A stretch of 22,355 nt of DNA from Colimorpha sp045597845 (GCA_045597845.1 JAZLKZ010000115.1:1-22355), one strand, 5' to 3'. Counted from the first letter of the stretch, positions 7,571 to 15,447 are shown. Numbers and translations are program-made. The notes: a model not told the origin generated them from the sequence alone.

Positions 7571-8204
7571 GTTCAGCGACGCGCAAGCTAGAAATCACAT
7601 CATCAAGAATGTCAGGCAACGCCTTGCACAGTTTCATAAACGCATTGGTTTCTCCAAAAACAATCTCATAGAATTTATCCATAGAAACCCTACGGATTTT
7701 AGGATTATTGAACTGCTCTTTATCAACAGTAACAATCCAAGTCTTATTTTGTGATTTCTTTGCTATTGCCTCTACAAGCATACAAGTTGCGTCATTATCT
7801 CTAACAATCTTATGTTGCATCTTCATATAGGTCTTTTGAGATGCTGCTGAATTCATAGTGTTATGCTTGTTTTTCATCTCTACAAAGATATGAAGATTAT
7901 CGTTGACCACATCAAATCCTTCGTTAGGAACTTTCCAACCATTGCCAGCATAGCGGAAGATATTCTGATGAGAATAGCCAACATGGTTGTTGTTGTGCTT
8001 ATCCATCTGGCGAATACATTCAGCGATAACAACCTCCTTTATCGAACGGCCATAAACTTTGGCATCAAAAGTCAGCTTTATAGGATCAATAATATTCTTG
8101 TTGAAATCCTTCAAATTGATATTTGTGCTGTATTGCAGTACTGTGTTTTTTACATGATTGAAGATATCTTCGTTGGAGATAAAACCTAATTTATAATTTT
8201 TCAT
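7527..8204 (-). CDS. Eco47II/Sau96I-family type II restriction endonuclease, C-terminus frameshifted
   Basis: 225 residues as read. The N-terminus LGFISNEDIFNHVKNTV, the middle FNKNIIDPIKLTFD, GYSHQNIFRYAG, EGFDVVNDNLHIFVEMKNKHNTMNS and AIAKKSQNKTWIV match what I know of the Eco47II family, which cuts GGNCC. EGFDVV...FVEMKNK fits a PD-(D/E)XK active site (Asp, then Glu-Met-Lys). Up to Gln212 the protein looks normal; after an A8 run (7563-7570) the frame gives only a short unrelated tail and a TGA. With one A fewer it would continue 33 residues further to 245, close to the family's length. It lies upstream of the C5 methyltransferase, the expected partner. It may be phase-variable, inactivated, or affected by a sequencing error. 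Confidence 0.82.
   Translation of the reverse strand: MKNYKLGFISNEDIFNHVKNTVLQYSTNINLKDFNKNIIDPIKLTFDAKVYGRSIKEVVIAECIRQMDKHNNNHVGYSHQNIFRYAGNGWKVPNEGFDVVNDNLHIFVEMKNKHNTMNSAASQKTYMKMQHKIVRDNDATCMLVEAIAKKSQNKTWIVTVDKEQFNNPKIRRVSMDKFYEIVFGETNAFMKLCKALPDILDDVISSLRVAEQKKYCVRRTGSNFS
7563..7570. repeat. Homopolymer tract of eight (A on the coding strand)
   Basis: A run of eight T on the plus strand inside the endonuclease gene, at the exact point where the coding frame changes. It is a candidate slippage site. Confidence 0.8.
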
Positions 8205-8393
8205 TGTTAGTTGATTTTAAAATGTTAGTAGGGAAAAACTTATAAAATAAATATTCTTCAAAATAGATCCATCTACGAAATCAATGTCATAATAGTGTTT
8301 GGAACAAAATTACTGTATTTCCACAAAATTAACATTCAAAAAAATATATGATTATTATGGTTTGTTTACAATCCAATTCAAAATTTGCTACTG

Positions 8394-8401
8394 CAAAAAT
8401 A
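8394..8401 (-). promoter_or_regulatory. Candidate -7 box for the restriction-modification operon
   Basis: Minus-strand TATTTTTG in the AT-rich 258-base gap between the endonuclease start and the tRNA-Glu terminator. A TTTC lies about 20 bases upstream in place of TTTG. A second candidate, TAATTTTG, lies at 8305-8312. I see no gene or C-protein-box repeat in this gap. Confidence 0.35.
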
Positions 8402-8462
8402 CGAAATAAATTGGAATCGTGAAAGATAAAAAAAACATTATGCCATAAGCATAGGAAACAAA

Positions 8463-8486
8463 AAAGAGAACCGTTTGGTTCTCTTT
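8463..8486 (-). terminator. Intrinsic terminator after tRNA-Glu
   Basis: A perfect 10-bp stem (AAAGAGAACC at 8463-8472, GGTTCTCTTT at 8477-8486) with a 4-base loop. On the minus strand it runs into TTTTTT before GTTTCC. Confidence 0.85.
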
Positions 8487-8492
8487 CTTTTG

Positions 8493-8566
8493 TACCGCAT
8501 ATCAGAGTCGAACTGATGATCTACTGCGTGAGAGGCAGTTGTCCTGGACCACTAGACGAATGCGGC
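8493..8566 (-). tRNA. tRNA-Glu (anticodon CTC)
   Basis: 74 bases on the minus strand. The acceptor GCCGCAT pairs with ATGCGGT, with a G-U wobble at position 1-72, and the discriminator is A. The anticodon loop CTCTCAC is closed by ACTGC/GCAGT, so the anticodon is CTC (reads GAG). The T-loop TTCGACT is closed by ATCAG/CTGAT. The D-arm TCGTCTAGTGGTCCAGGAC is typical of Glu and Gln tRNAs. CCA is not encoded. Confidence 0.95.
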
Positions 8567-8590
8567 AGTTGTTTCTCTCGAAATCGTTTG

Positions 8591-8621
8591 CAAAAATACT
8601 AACTTTTTTGCAATTACGCAA
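8591..8621 (-). promoter_or_regulatory. Promoter of tRNA-Glu
   Basis: Minus strand: TTTG core (TTG at 8621-8619), 20 bases, then TATTTTTG at 8598-8591. Both boxes and the spacing fit the Bacteroidetes sigma-ABfr consensus TTG-N19-21-TAnnTTTG. Confidence 0.7.
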
Positions 8622-8632
8622 ATCTCTAATCA

Positions 8633-8657
8633 AAAAAAGTTCCTTCAGACTTTTTTA
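8633..8657 (-). terminator. Possible AT-rich terminator of the sulP-yebC-DUF1294 operon
   Basis: AAAAAAGT (8633-8640) pairs with ACTTTTTT (8650-8657) over a 9-base loop, and the minus strand continues with T. The stem is almost all A-T and therefore weak, but it lies 11 bases past the stop of the last gene in the run. Confidence 0.4.
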
Positions 8658-8668
8658 GTTACTAGATT

Positions 8669-8944
8669 TCAATGTGTTGGATTATGGAAAAACAGCAAAT
8701 AAAATGCAAATCCCCACACTAACAATATTAGATAGGTTATCCAATAATAGGAAAATTTGCGGTTTTTATGACGGATGGTGTACATCAAAATCAAGTTGAT
8801 AAACACACCTCCCAACAGCTCGAACAGGTGTAGTGTCATCTCGGGAATGCGCCTTTTTTCAAGGCGTGCTTTGCGCTTGTCTGCGGCGAAGAGTATTCCC
8901 GAGACGAGACTCACTAAACCTAAATAAATGGCGAAGTATTTCAT
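8669..8944 (-). CDS. DUF1294 small membrane protein
   Basis: 91 residues with three hydrophobic stretches: 3-20 (YFAIYLGLVSLVSGILFA), about 41-57 and 66-86. The pattern ADKRKARLEKRRIPEMTLHLFELLGG, in which a basic loop is followed by IPE and LGG, is the signature of DUF1294 inner-membrane proteins; function unknown. Its ATG overlaps the yebC stop in an ATGA arrangement, so translation is probably coupled. The product could be missed because of its size, but the frame, composition and overlap support it. Confidence 0.85.
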   Translation of the reverse strand: MKYFAIYLGLVSLVSGILFAADKRKARLEKRRIPEMTLHLFELLGGVFINLILMYTIRHKNRKFSYYWITYLILLVWGFAFYLLFFHNPTH

Positions 8945-9651
8945 GCCATGTTGTGGAATACGTTCACCACGTCGTCGTCGTTTTCGAGACGCTCAATCAA
9001 AGCATTGACATCTTCCTGCTCGGCTTCGCTCAGCTCGCGCATGGTAAGAGGGATGCGCTCGAATTTGAAGGACTTGATTTCGTAGCCATGCTCTTCAAGG
9101 TATTTGGAAATGGGGCCGTAGTTCTTGAAGTCGGCGTAGATCATAATCTCGTCTTCGTCGCGGAACACCTCGTCGATGTCGCAGTCGATAAGTTCGAGCT
9201 CAAGTTCGTCCATGTCGATGCCTTCTTTGTAGGCCACGACGAAGGAGCATTTGCGCTCAAAGAGGAAGTCGTTCATACCCATGGTGCCGAGTTCGCCTTT
9301 GCCACGCACGAAAGCAGCGCGCACGTTGGCGACAGTACGGGTGGGATTGTCGGTAGCGGTCTCCACTACGACAGCGATGCCGTGAGGACCCTTGCCGTCA
9401 TAAACAACCTCTTTGTATGCTGAGGTGTCTTTGTCGGTGGCACGCTTGATGGCGCGTTCCACGTTTTCCTTGGGCATGCTCTCGCTCTTGGCGGTAGCCA
9501 TAAGCAGGCGCAGACGGAGGTTGCTGGAAGGATCGGGGCCGCCGGCAATGACTGCCAGCTCAATTTCCTTGCCGATTTTGGTAAAAGTGCGGGCCATGTG
9601 ACCCCAACGTTTCAGTTTTCTTGCTTTACGGTATTCAAACGCTCTACCCAT
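8941..9651 (-). CDS. yebC: YebC/PmpR-family protein (TACO1-like)
   Basis: 236 residues, normal for the family. The N-terminus MGRAFEYRKARKLKRWGHMARTF is the Bacteroidetes form of the family's usual GHSKW start; GGPDPSSNLRLR, MPKENVERAIKRA, VYDGKGPHGIAVVVE and TDNPTRTVANVRAAF are conserved. The acidic domains 2 and 3 follow, with ERIPLTMRELSEAEQEDVNALIERLENDDDV at the C-terminus. The family was first described as transcriptional regulators; later work links YebC/TACO1 to helping ribosomes through difficult sequences such as proline runs. It follows the SulP gene by 35 bases and overlaps the DUF1294 gene, so the three probably share a transcript. Which role applies here cannot be told from sequence. 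Confidence 0.95.
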   Translation of the reverse strand: MGRAFEYRKARKLKRWGHMARTFTKIGKEIELAVIAGGPDPSSNLRLRLLMATAKSESMPKENVERAIKRATDKDTSAYKEVVYDGKGPHGIAVVVETATDNPTRTVANVRAAFVRGKGELGTMGMNDFLFERKCSFVVAYKEGIDMDELELELIDCDIDEVFRDEDEIMIYADFKNYGPISKYLEEHGYEIKSFKFERIPLTMRELSEAEQEDVNALIERLENDDDVVNVFHNMA

Positions 9652-9686
9652 AGTTTTAAATTGAAAATTGAGAATTGATAATTAAT

Positions 9687-11444
9687 TTAGATGATTCCTT
9701 GATTTGGGATGAATTTCCTAAGAAATTCCGTGCATTCTTCAAAAGTCTTGAAAGTGTGTTCTTCTGGCACGACGGATGGTATGACATTGAGAGTGCGAAG
9801 CATGTACATAGGCTGCGGCTGTATGATGGTCATCAGAACCGTGATGCCGCGCTCCTGCAAATCCTTGATGGCGGTTTCCATTGCATAGAGTCCCGACTGG
9901 TCCATGAAGCTGACAAGTTTCATACGGATAATAACCACCTTGGCGTCGTTTGGAACATCTTCCATCACCTCTTTGAACTTGTTGATGGTACCGAAGAAGA
10001 TGGGACCGTTCAGACGTTGCACGTAGATGTGCTGACGCATCTCTTTGGTGATGCCGCCCTCATCGCTCCAAGGCAGGTTTTTGTCGAAATTGGCCACGCC
10101 AGGGTCGGGGAGACCTTTGTGCAGTTCGGCGGAAGTCATCGTAGCAGAGCTGTAGCCGCCTTCCACCAAGTCGCTAGCACGTTTCATAAACAGCACGCAG
10201 GCGATAACCATTCCAATACCTACTGCCGTGAGCAAATCGACAAAGACTGTGACGAGGAATACGACAATCAAGACAACAGCGTCGGCCTTCGGAATCTTGA
10301 AGAGGTCCTTGAAACCCTTGAAGTCGATGATGCCCCAGCCTACGGTAATCAGGATGCCGGCAAGCACCGAAAGAGGCACATATTTCACCAAACTTCCTAG
10401 TCCCAACAAGATGGCAAGCAACAAGATGGCGTGAACCATACCGCTAATCTGGGTGCGTCCGCCACTCTTTACGTTCACCACAGTACGCATGGTTGCACCG
10501 GCGCCAGGAAGGCCACAGAAAAGTCCCGCCACGGCATTGCCGATGCCTTGGCCGATAAGCTCTTGGTTGGAGTTGTGTTTGGTTTTGGTAATATTGTCTG
10601 CCACCACTGAGGTGAGCAAAGTGTCGATAGAGCCCAAACCTGCAAGGGTAAGGCCGGGAATGATGGATGCTTTCAAAACCATGCCCCAATCAATGGAGGC
10701 GAGGTCGATTCCCGCTTTGGCGAAAAAGGGCAAAGGCATACCCGAAGGAATCTTACCGATTGTGAGGTGTTCGGGAAGGTTGCAGAAGAGCGAAATCACG
10801 GTCATCACAATCAATGCCACCAGCGTGGCAGGCACTTTCTTGGTAACCTTCGGAAAAAGTTCGATGATCAAGATGGTACCAAGTCCCAATAGTAATGCTG
10901 TAAATGAGATGCCTTGCGCTACGGCGCCAGGAATGCCCATCACGAGGTCAATCATCGTACCCGAACCTTTCAAACCCACCAAGGGGTAAAGTTGCTGCAG
11001 GATGATGATGACGCCGATACCACTCATAAAGCCCGACAGAACGGGGTAGGGAATGTAGCGGATGTATTTTCCTATCTTGATGATTCCGAAAAGGATTTGA
11101 AACAATCCACAGAAGAGTCCTGCAAGCGACATACTAATCATTACCGAACTGATGTTGCCGCCACTGCTTGCCCAAGCACCACCTATCAAAGTGGCGGCCA
11201 CGACGGTCATAGGACCGGTGGGACCGCTAATCTGACTGTGGGTGCCGCCAAAAAGAGCGGCAAAAAATCCCAACATAGTGGCGCCAACCAAACCGGCGAG
11301 TGCGCCAATTGAAGCTGCTGAAGGATCGTCAATTCCACCGAAAGCCTGTATTCCGAAAGCCAAAGCCAAAGGCAAAGCGACAATGCCTGCAGTTACGCCG
11401 CCAAAAATGTCGCCCTTAATGTTGTCTGTCTTGATAAATGACAT
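9687..11444 (-). CDS. SulP-family anion transporter with STAS domain
   Basis: 585 residues. The N-terminal 400 residues are a membrane domain of many hydrophobic helices, beginning DIFGGVTAGIVALPLALAFG, the family's entry signature, and containing GGTHSQISGPTGPMTVV, the conserved substrate-site loop. A cytoplasmic STAS domain (about 455-570) contains RLNGPIFFGTINKFKE and VSFMDQSGLYAMET, where Asp-Gln-Ser-Gly fits the STAS phosphorylation-site loop. The likely cargo is sulfate or bicarbonate, possibly dicarboxylate; sequence alone does not decide. First gene of the minus-strand run with yebC and DUF1294. An AT-rich spacer with repeats such as TTGAAAATTGAGAATTGATA separates it from yebC. Confidence 0.93.
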   Translation of the reverse strand: MSFIKTDNIKGDIFGGVTAGIVALPLALAFGIQAFGGIDDPSAASIGALAGLVGATMLGFFAALFGGTHSQISGPTGPMTVVAATLIGGAWASSGGNISSVMISMSLAGLFCGLFQILFGIIKIGKYIRYIPYPVLSGFMSGIGVIIILQQLYPLVGLKGSGTMIDLVMGIPGAVAQGISFTALLLGLGTILIIELFPKVTKKVPATLVALIVMTVISLFCNLPEHLTIGKIPSGMPLPFFAKAGIDLASIDWGMVLKASIIPGLTLAGLGSIDTLLTSVVADNITKTKHNSNQELIGQGIGNAVAGLFCGLPGAGATMRTVVNVKSGGRTQISGMVHAILLLAILLGLGSLVKYVPLSVLAGILITVGWGIIDFKGFKDLFKIPKADAVVLIVVFLVTVFVDLLTAVGIGMVIACVLFMKRASDLVEGGYSSATMTSAELHKGLPDPGVANFDKNLPWSDEGGITKEMRQHIYVQRLNGPIFFGTINKFKEVMEDVPNDAKVVIIRMKLVSFMDQSGLYAMETAIKDLQERGITVLMTIIQPQPMYMLRTLNVIPSVVPEEHTFKTFEECTEFLRKFIPNQGII

Positions 11445-11516
11445 AGTTGAGATGTAAGTGTTAGTACTTGTGTTTTCAATTAGTTATACGCAAAATACCT
11501 TTGCGGAAGTGTTTTG

Positions 11517-11524
11517 CAAATTTA
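11517..11524 (-). promoter_or_regulatory. Candidate -7 box for the sulP operon
   Basis: Minus-strand TAAATTTG fits TAnnTTTG and would give a leader of about 65 bases. The nearest TTG upstream is 23 bases away, slightly too far. The same box precedes the glycyl-tRNA synthetase gene. Confidence 0.4.
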
Positions 11525-11584
11525 CAAAAAAATATTGTTTTCTCCACCACCAACAGAATATTGAACCAATATTTATTTAAAAAA

Positions 11585-11613
11585 CAAAAGCACCCCCGAT
11601 AGGGAGTGCTTTG
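11585..11613 (-). terminator. Intrinsic terminator of gcvH
   Basis: AAAGCAC (11587-11593) pairs with GTGCTTT (11606-11612). The stem continues after one C-A mismatch with CCC/GGG over a GATA loop. On the minus strand the stem is followed by TGTTTTTTAAATAAAT. Confidence 0.75.
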
Positions 11614-11634
11614 TTTTTTGATTTCCAGCAATGC

Positions 11635-12012
11635 TTATGCACCAATTTTTGCGGTGTAAGCGGCAGCGTCCATCAAACCGTCGATGTCGGACATGTTGGC
11701 GGGTTTAACCTTGATAATCCAGCCATTGCCATAAGGATCGTTGTTGATGGAAGAAGCGTCTTCCAAAGAAGCGTTGAATTCAACAACCTCGGCGGTTACG
11801 GGCATGAGCAGATCGGCAACGGTCTTAACGGCTTCGATAGAGCCAAAAGCCTCGCCAGCCTCAATGGTGTCGCCTTCGCAATCTACGTCAACGAAAACGA
11901 TGTCGCCAAGTTCGTGCTGTGCATAGTCGGTAATGCCAATGTAAGCAAATTCACCTTCGATTCTTACCCATTCGTCATCCTGGGTGTACTTCAAATTTTG
12001 AGGAATATTCAT
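11635..12012 (-). CDS. gcvH: Glycine cleavage system H protein
   Basis: 125 residues, the normal length. The H protein carries the aminomethyl arm of glycine between the P, T and L proteins on a lipoyl-lysine. The attachment site is Lys63 in GSIEAVKTVADL. Flanking motifs YTQDDEWVRIEG, YIGITDYAQHELGDIVFVD and NNDPYGNGWIIKVKP are those of GcvH. A longer frame starts 30 bases upstream, but its Met would lie at the promoter's -7 box, so the start used here (MNIPQNLKYT) is preferred. P, T and L genes are not in the window. It is divergent from rho. Confidence 0.95.
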   Translation of the reverse strand: MNIPQNLKYTQDDEWVRIEGEFAYIGITDYAQHELGDIVFVDVDCEGDTIEAGEAFGSIEAVKTVADLLMPVTAEVVEFNASLEDASSINNDPYGNGWIIKVKPANMSDIDGLMDAAAYTAKIGA

Positions 12013-12039
12013 AGTTTTGTTTGTTGTTTGATTTTGTTG

Positions 12040-12069
12040 CAAAATTACGCATTTTCAACTTATCTGCAA
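12040..12069 (-). promoter_or_regulatory. Promoter of gcvH
   Basis: Minus strand: TTTTG (TTG at 12069-12067), 19 bases, then TAATTTTG at 12047-12040. Exact fit to TTG-N19-TAnnTTTG. The start point would be near 12033, giving a leader of about 20 bases and ruling out the upstream in-frame ATG. Confidence 0.7.
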
Positions 12070-12099
12070 AATTTTTTTTTCAATGTCATAATTATTTTA

Positions 12100-12107
12100 T
12101 AACTTTG
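12100..12107 (+). promoter_or_regulatory. -7 box of the rho promoter
   Basis: TAACTTTG followed by C fits TAnnTTTG. The -33 region is a T-run without a clear TTG. It would give a leader of about 80 bases for rho, long enough for the Rho autoregulation known in other bacteria, though I see no specific element. Confidence 0.5.
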
Positions 12108-12193
12108 CAACATCAACGTCCGAGAAGGATTGTGATTTTTCCCTGCGTTATTTATTTATTATCAACAACTTTCAACGAAAGTTATACTATTAA

Positions 12194-14161
12194 ATGTACA
12201 ATAAAACTGAATTGTCAGCCAAAGCGCATATTGAATTGATCAATATCGCCAAAGAGCTTGGTATTCCTCACGCCTCTCGCACTGATGCGTCGGAATTAAT
12301 CTACAAAATTCTTGATTTACAGGCAGCAAACCCCAGTGCGGTTGCTGGCTCTCATCCATTGGAAACGCAAGATGCGGCTTCGCGGCCCAAACGCACCCAT
12401 ATGAAACCCCAGTTGCTTGCCGAGTCCAGTCTCAACAATCCTGAACTCCATTCTCGCAAAAAAAGAAAGGCAAAAAAGGATAACGTTTCAAAACTGGCGG
12501 ATTCCAACAAGCTGAATGCATCTAATAACACACCTGCAGAACAGGAATTTGATCATCCACAGTCCGACGTGTTGAACATCAACGATCTTGAAATTCCGAG
12601 TATTCCGATGGTTCCCGACGTGGTGAGTCCTTCCACAAGGCTCATCCGCCGAAAAGAGAATAACGAACCTGTTGCGGAAAGTCATACCGAGACGGCACCC
12701 GTGCAACAGGACTCCAATAAGGCGGAATCGGCTCTGAAATCCAACGACACCCGAGAATCGTCGTCCATGGCGACTCCCGACCCGGCGCAGCCTGTCAAAA
12801 GGAAGCGTGGAAGACCTCGCAAACAAGATATCATCAAGCCACAGCCTGCTTTAGAGGAGAAAAAAGAAGAGACTGCGCCCCAAGCCGCAGCTGTTGCTAC
12901 GCAAGAAGAAGTAGTGGCAGCGGTACCAAGCCGCGAGACTCCCGCTGTTGAAACGCCGAATGGCGACGTCCCTCGCATTGCAAGAAATCCTAATCGTCAG
13001 CAGTTTGAACGCAAGAGACCCGTTGTGGAATATCCGTTCGATATGGAAGGCGTTATTGACGCCGAAGGCGTTTTGGAGGTGATGCCTGAAGGTTTTGGGT
13101 TCTTGCGCTCTTCTGACTACAACTATCTTAATTCTCCCGATGACATTCTCGTCTCGCAATCACAGATACGCAAATATGGCTTGAAGACCGGCGATACCGT
13201 TTTGGGTACCATACGTCCTCCCCGTGACAACGAAAAGCATTTTCCGTTGGTCAAGGTCACGTCCATCAACGGACTCACTGCCGACCAAATCCGAGACAGG
13301 GTTCCTTTTGAGTCGCTCACGCCGCTTTTCCCGCAAGAGAAATTCAAGCTTACGGGACATCCAGCGGAGACTTTGTCCACTCGCATCGTGGATATGTTTA
13401 CGCCTATCGGAAAGGGTCAGCGCGGCCTTATCGTGGCTCAGCCCAAGACCGGCAAGACAACCCTCCTCAAGGAAATTGCCAACGCCATAGCATACAACCA
13501 CCCGGATGTCTATCTTATGGTACTGCTTATCGACGAGCGTCCCGAAGAGGTTACCGACATGCAACGTAGCGTCAAGGCCGAAGTGATCGCCTCTACTTTC
13601 GACGAGCCAGCCGACCGTCATGTGCGTATTGCAAATATCGTATTGGAGAAAGCCAAACGCATGACCGAGTGTGGCCACGATGTCGTTATCGTGTTGGATT
13701 CCATCACGCGCCTGGCACGTGCCTACAACACCGTCCAGCCTGCATCGGGCAAAGTACTTTCCGGTGGCGTTGAGGCCAATGCATTGCAAAAGCCCAAACG
13801 TTTCTTCGGCGCCGCCCGAAAAATCGAAAACGGCGGTTCGTTGACTATCATCGCCACGGCTCTTACTGAAACGGGATCCAAAATGGACGACGTTATTTTC
13901 GAAGAGTTCAAGGGAACGGGCAACATGGAGCTGCAGCTCGACCGCAAACTCTCCAACAAGCGAATTTTCCCCGCCATCGACATCACGGCATCCAGCACGC
14001 GTCGCGACGACCTTCTCGTGCCACAGGACATTCTGAGTCGCACGCTTGTATTGCGCAACCACCTCACCGACATGAATTCCCAGGAAGCCATGGAGTTCCT
14101 CAAAGGACGCATTGTCAATACCGCCACCAACGAGGAATTTTTGATGATGATGGACAAGTAG
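12194..14161 (+). CDS. rho: Transcription termination factor Rho with long disordered insert
   Basis: 655 residues against about 420 in E. coli. Rho is a hexameric RNA-dependent ATPase that pulls nascent RNA from the polymerase. Residues 6-45 are the Rho N-terminal helical domain (ELSAKAHIELINIAKELGI). Residues about 46-275 are a low-complexity insert rich in Ser, Pro, Lys, Glu and Asn, with an AT-hook-like KRKRGRPRK at 202-210. The RNA-binding cold-shock part follows (GVLEVMPEGFGFLRSSDYNY). The ATPase part has Walker A PKTGKT (417-422, Lys421), Walker B VVIVLD ending at Asp502, and SGGVEANALQKPKRFFGAAR with the Q-loop. In Bacteroides thetaiotaomicron the equivalent insert has been reported to drive phase separation. 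The threonine aldolase gene starts 30 bases after the stop. Confidence 0.98.
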   Translation: MYNKTELSAKAHIELINIAKELGIPHASRTDASELIYKILDLQAANPSAVAGSHPLETQDAASRPKRTHMKPQLLAESSLNNPELHSRKKRKAKKDNVSKLADSNKLNASNNTPAEQEFDHPQSDVLNINDLEIPSIPMVPDVVSPSTRLIRRKENNEPVAESHTETAPVQQDSNKAESALKSNDTRESSSMATPDPAQPVKRKRGRPRKQDIIKPQPALEEKKEETAPQAAAVATQEEVVAAVPSRETPAVETPNGDVPRIARNPNRQQFERKRPVVEYPFDMEGVIDAEGVLEVMPEGFGFLRSSDYNYLNSPDDILVSQSQIRKYGLKTGDTVLGTIRPPRDNEKHFPLVKVTSINGLTADQIRDRVPFESLTPLFPQEKFKLTGHPAETLSTRIVDMFTPIGKGQRGLIVAQPKTGKTTLLKEIANAIAYNHPDVYLMVLLIDERPEEVTDMQRSVKAEVIASTFDEPADRHVRIANIVLEKAKRMTECGHDVVIVLDSITRLARAYNTVQPASGKVLSGGVEANALQKPKRFFGAARKIENGGSLTIIATALTETGSKMDDVIFEEFKGTGNMELQLDRKLSNKRIFPAIDITASSTRRDDLLVPQDILSRTLVLRNHLTDMNSQEAMEFLKGRIVNTATNEEFLMMMDK

Positions 14162-14191
14162 GATTTAGAGGGTTTTAATCATCATTTCACC

Positions 14192-15214
14192 ATGAAGCGC
14201 GGTTTTGGAAGTGACAATCATTCGGGCATCAGTCCTGAAATACTAAAGGCTATAGCCGACGCCAATGTCGATCATGCGTTGGCTTACGGCGACGATGAAT
14301 ACTGCAATAGAGTAGGAGACATCTTCCGTTCCTATTTCGGCGACCAGGCTCAGGTCTATTTCGTTTTCAACGGCACGGGAGCCAATGTGTTGAGCATCGA
14401 CGCCATGTGTCGTTCCCACCACGCCGTAGTCTGTGCCGAATCGGCGCACATCAACGTCGATGAATGTGGCGCTCCGCAGCGTATCGTAGGATGCAAATTG
14501 CTCACCGTTCCCACTCCCGACGGCAAGCTTACGCCCAAATTGGTCAAGACCCAACTACACGGATTCGGCTTCGAGCATCACTCGCAACCACGCGCCATAA
14601 ACATCACGCAGTCAACAGAATTAGGCACACTCTATACACTTGAAGAAATCAAGGAACTTGTCGATTTGGCGCACGCCTACAACATGTATCTCCACATCGA
14701 CGGCGCACGCCTTGCCAATGCCGCCGTGGCGTTGGGATGCACTTTCAAAGAGATGACCACCGACCTCGGCGTGGACATCCTTTCCTTTGGGGGCACCAAA
14801 AACGGCATGATGATGGGAGAGAGCGTCGTGGTGCTCAATCCCGCACTCGATGTTGACATGAAATACCGTCGCAAGCAGATGACCCAGTTGTGCAGCAAGA
14901 TGCGTTTTGTGGCGGCGCAATACGAAGCCTATCTCACAACGGGACTCTGGCGGCGCAACGCAGAGCATAGCAACCGTATGGCGCAGCTGCTCTACAACGC
15001 CGTGAAGGACATTCCGCAAGTGGAGGTGCAATATCCCGTGCAAGTCAACAGCGTTTTCGTGAAACTGCCCCACCAAGTGTGGACCTCCCTTTTGGACGAC
15101 TATTTCTTCTACGACTGGGACGAGGCAAACGACGTGGTGCGTTGGATGTGTTCCTTCGACACCACAGAACAGGACATCGCCGACTTCGTCGCGGCACTCA
15201 AGAAGAGACTGTAA
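14192..15214 (+). CDS. ltaE: Low-specificity L-threonine aldolase (PLP-dependent)
   Basis: 340 residues. It splits threonine or allo-threonine to glycine and acetaldehyde in the cytosol. The N-terminus RGFGSDNHSGISPEILKAI is that of the beta-eliminating lyase/threonine aldolase family. HIDGARLANAAVALG carries the Asp that binds the cofactor ring nitrogen, and LSFGGTKNGMMMGESVV carries the PLP Lys at residue 203. VFNGTGANVLSIDAM is the phosphate-binding loop. It follows rho closely and ends at a strong palindrome, so it is probably co-transcribed with rho. The glycine it makes feeds the same pool used by the nearby GcvH and glycyl-tRNA synthetase, although those genes are on the other strand. 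Stereospecificity cannot be assigned. Confidence 0.93.
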   Translation: MKRGFGSDNHSGISPEILKAIADANVDHALAYGDDEYCNRVGDIFRSYFGDQAQVYFVFNGTGANVLSIDAMCRSHHAVVCAESAHINVDECGAPQRIVGCKLLTVPTPDGKLTPKLVKTQLHGFGFEHHSQPRAINITQSTELGTLYTLEEIKELVDLAHAYNMYLHIDGARLANAAVALGCTFKEMTTDLGVDILSFGGTKNGMMMGESVVVLNPALDVDMKYRRKQMTQLCSKMRFVAAQYEAYLTTGLWRRNAEHSNRMAQLLYNAVKDIPQVEVQYPVQVNSVFVKLPHQVWTSLLDDYFFYDWDEANDVVRWMCSFDTTEQDIADFVAALKKRL

Positions 15215-15242
15215 GGTTATTGCGAGTTATAAATATTAAGCG

Positions 15243-15268
15243 CAGAAGCGACCACGTGGTCGCTTCTG
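15243..15268 (+). terminator. Palindromic terminator after ltaE
   Basis: A perfect 13-bp palindrome (15243-15255 with 15256-15268; centre ACCACGTGGT), followed by TTGTTGTATGG. The T-tract is weak, so an operator is a less likely alternative. It closes the rho-ltaE unit. Confidence 0.65.
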
Positions 15269-15439
15269 TTGTTGTATGGCATATACTAAATCAATTGCGT
15301 CTTCATTTCTTTCATACATCCTGAGAGAAAAAAAATAACATTTGGTGCAGAATTTGCAGTTTTTGCAATTTAGCAAGACGTATAATGAGGAATTGATAAA
15401 AAAATTAGATTATTCTCATATTTATCCTTATAAAAGATG

Positions 15440-15447
15440 TATCTTTG
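15440..15447 (+). promoter_or_regulatory. Candidate -7 box for the N6-methyltransferase leader
   Basis: TATCTTTG followed by C, identical to the box before tRNA-Ser and the DUF4199 gene. No clear TTG lies upstream. It would start an RNA near 15454 and give the methyltransferase a leader of about 287 bases. The AT-rich stretch 15270-15430 before it shows no gene. Confidence 0.5.

Noticed and set aside
11496..11503. Plus-strand TACCTTTG box between sulP and gcvH
   Set aside because: No plus-strand gene follows; it is probably a chance match in AT-rich DNA.
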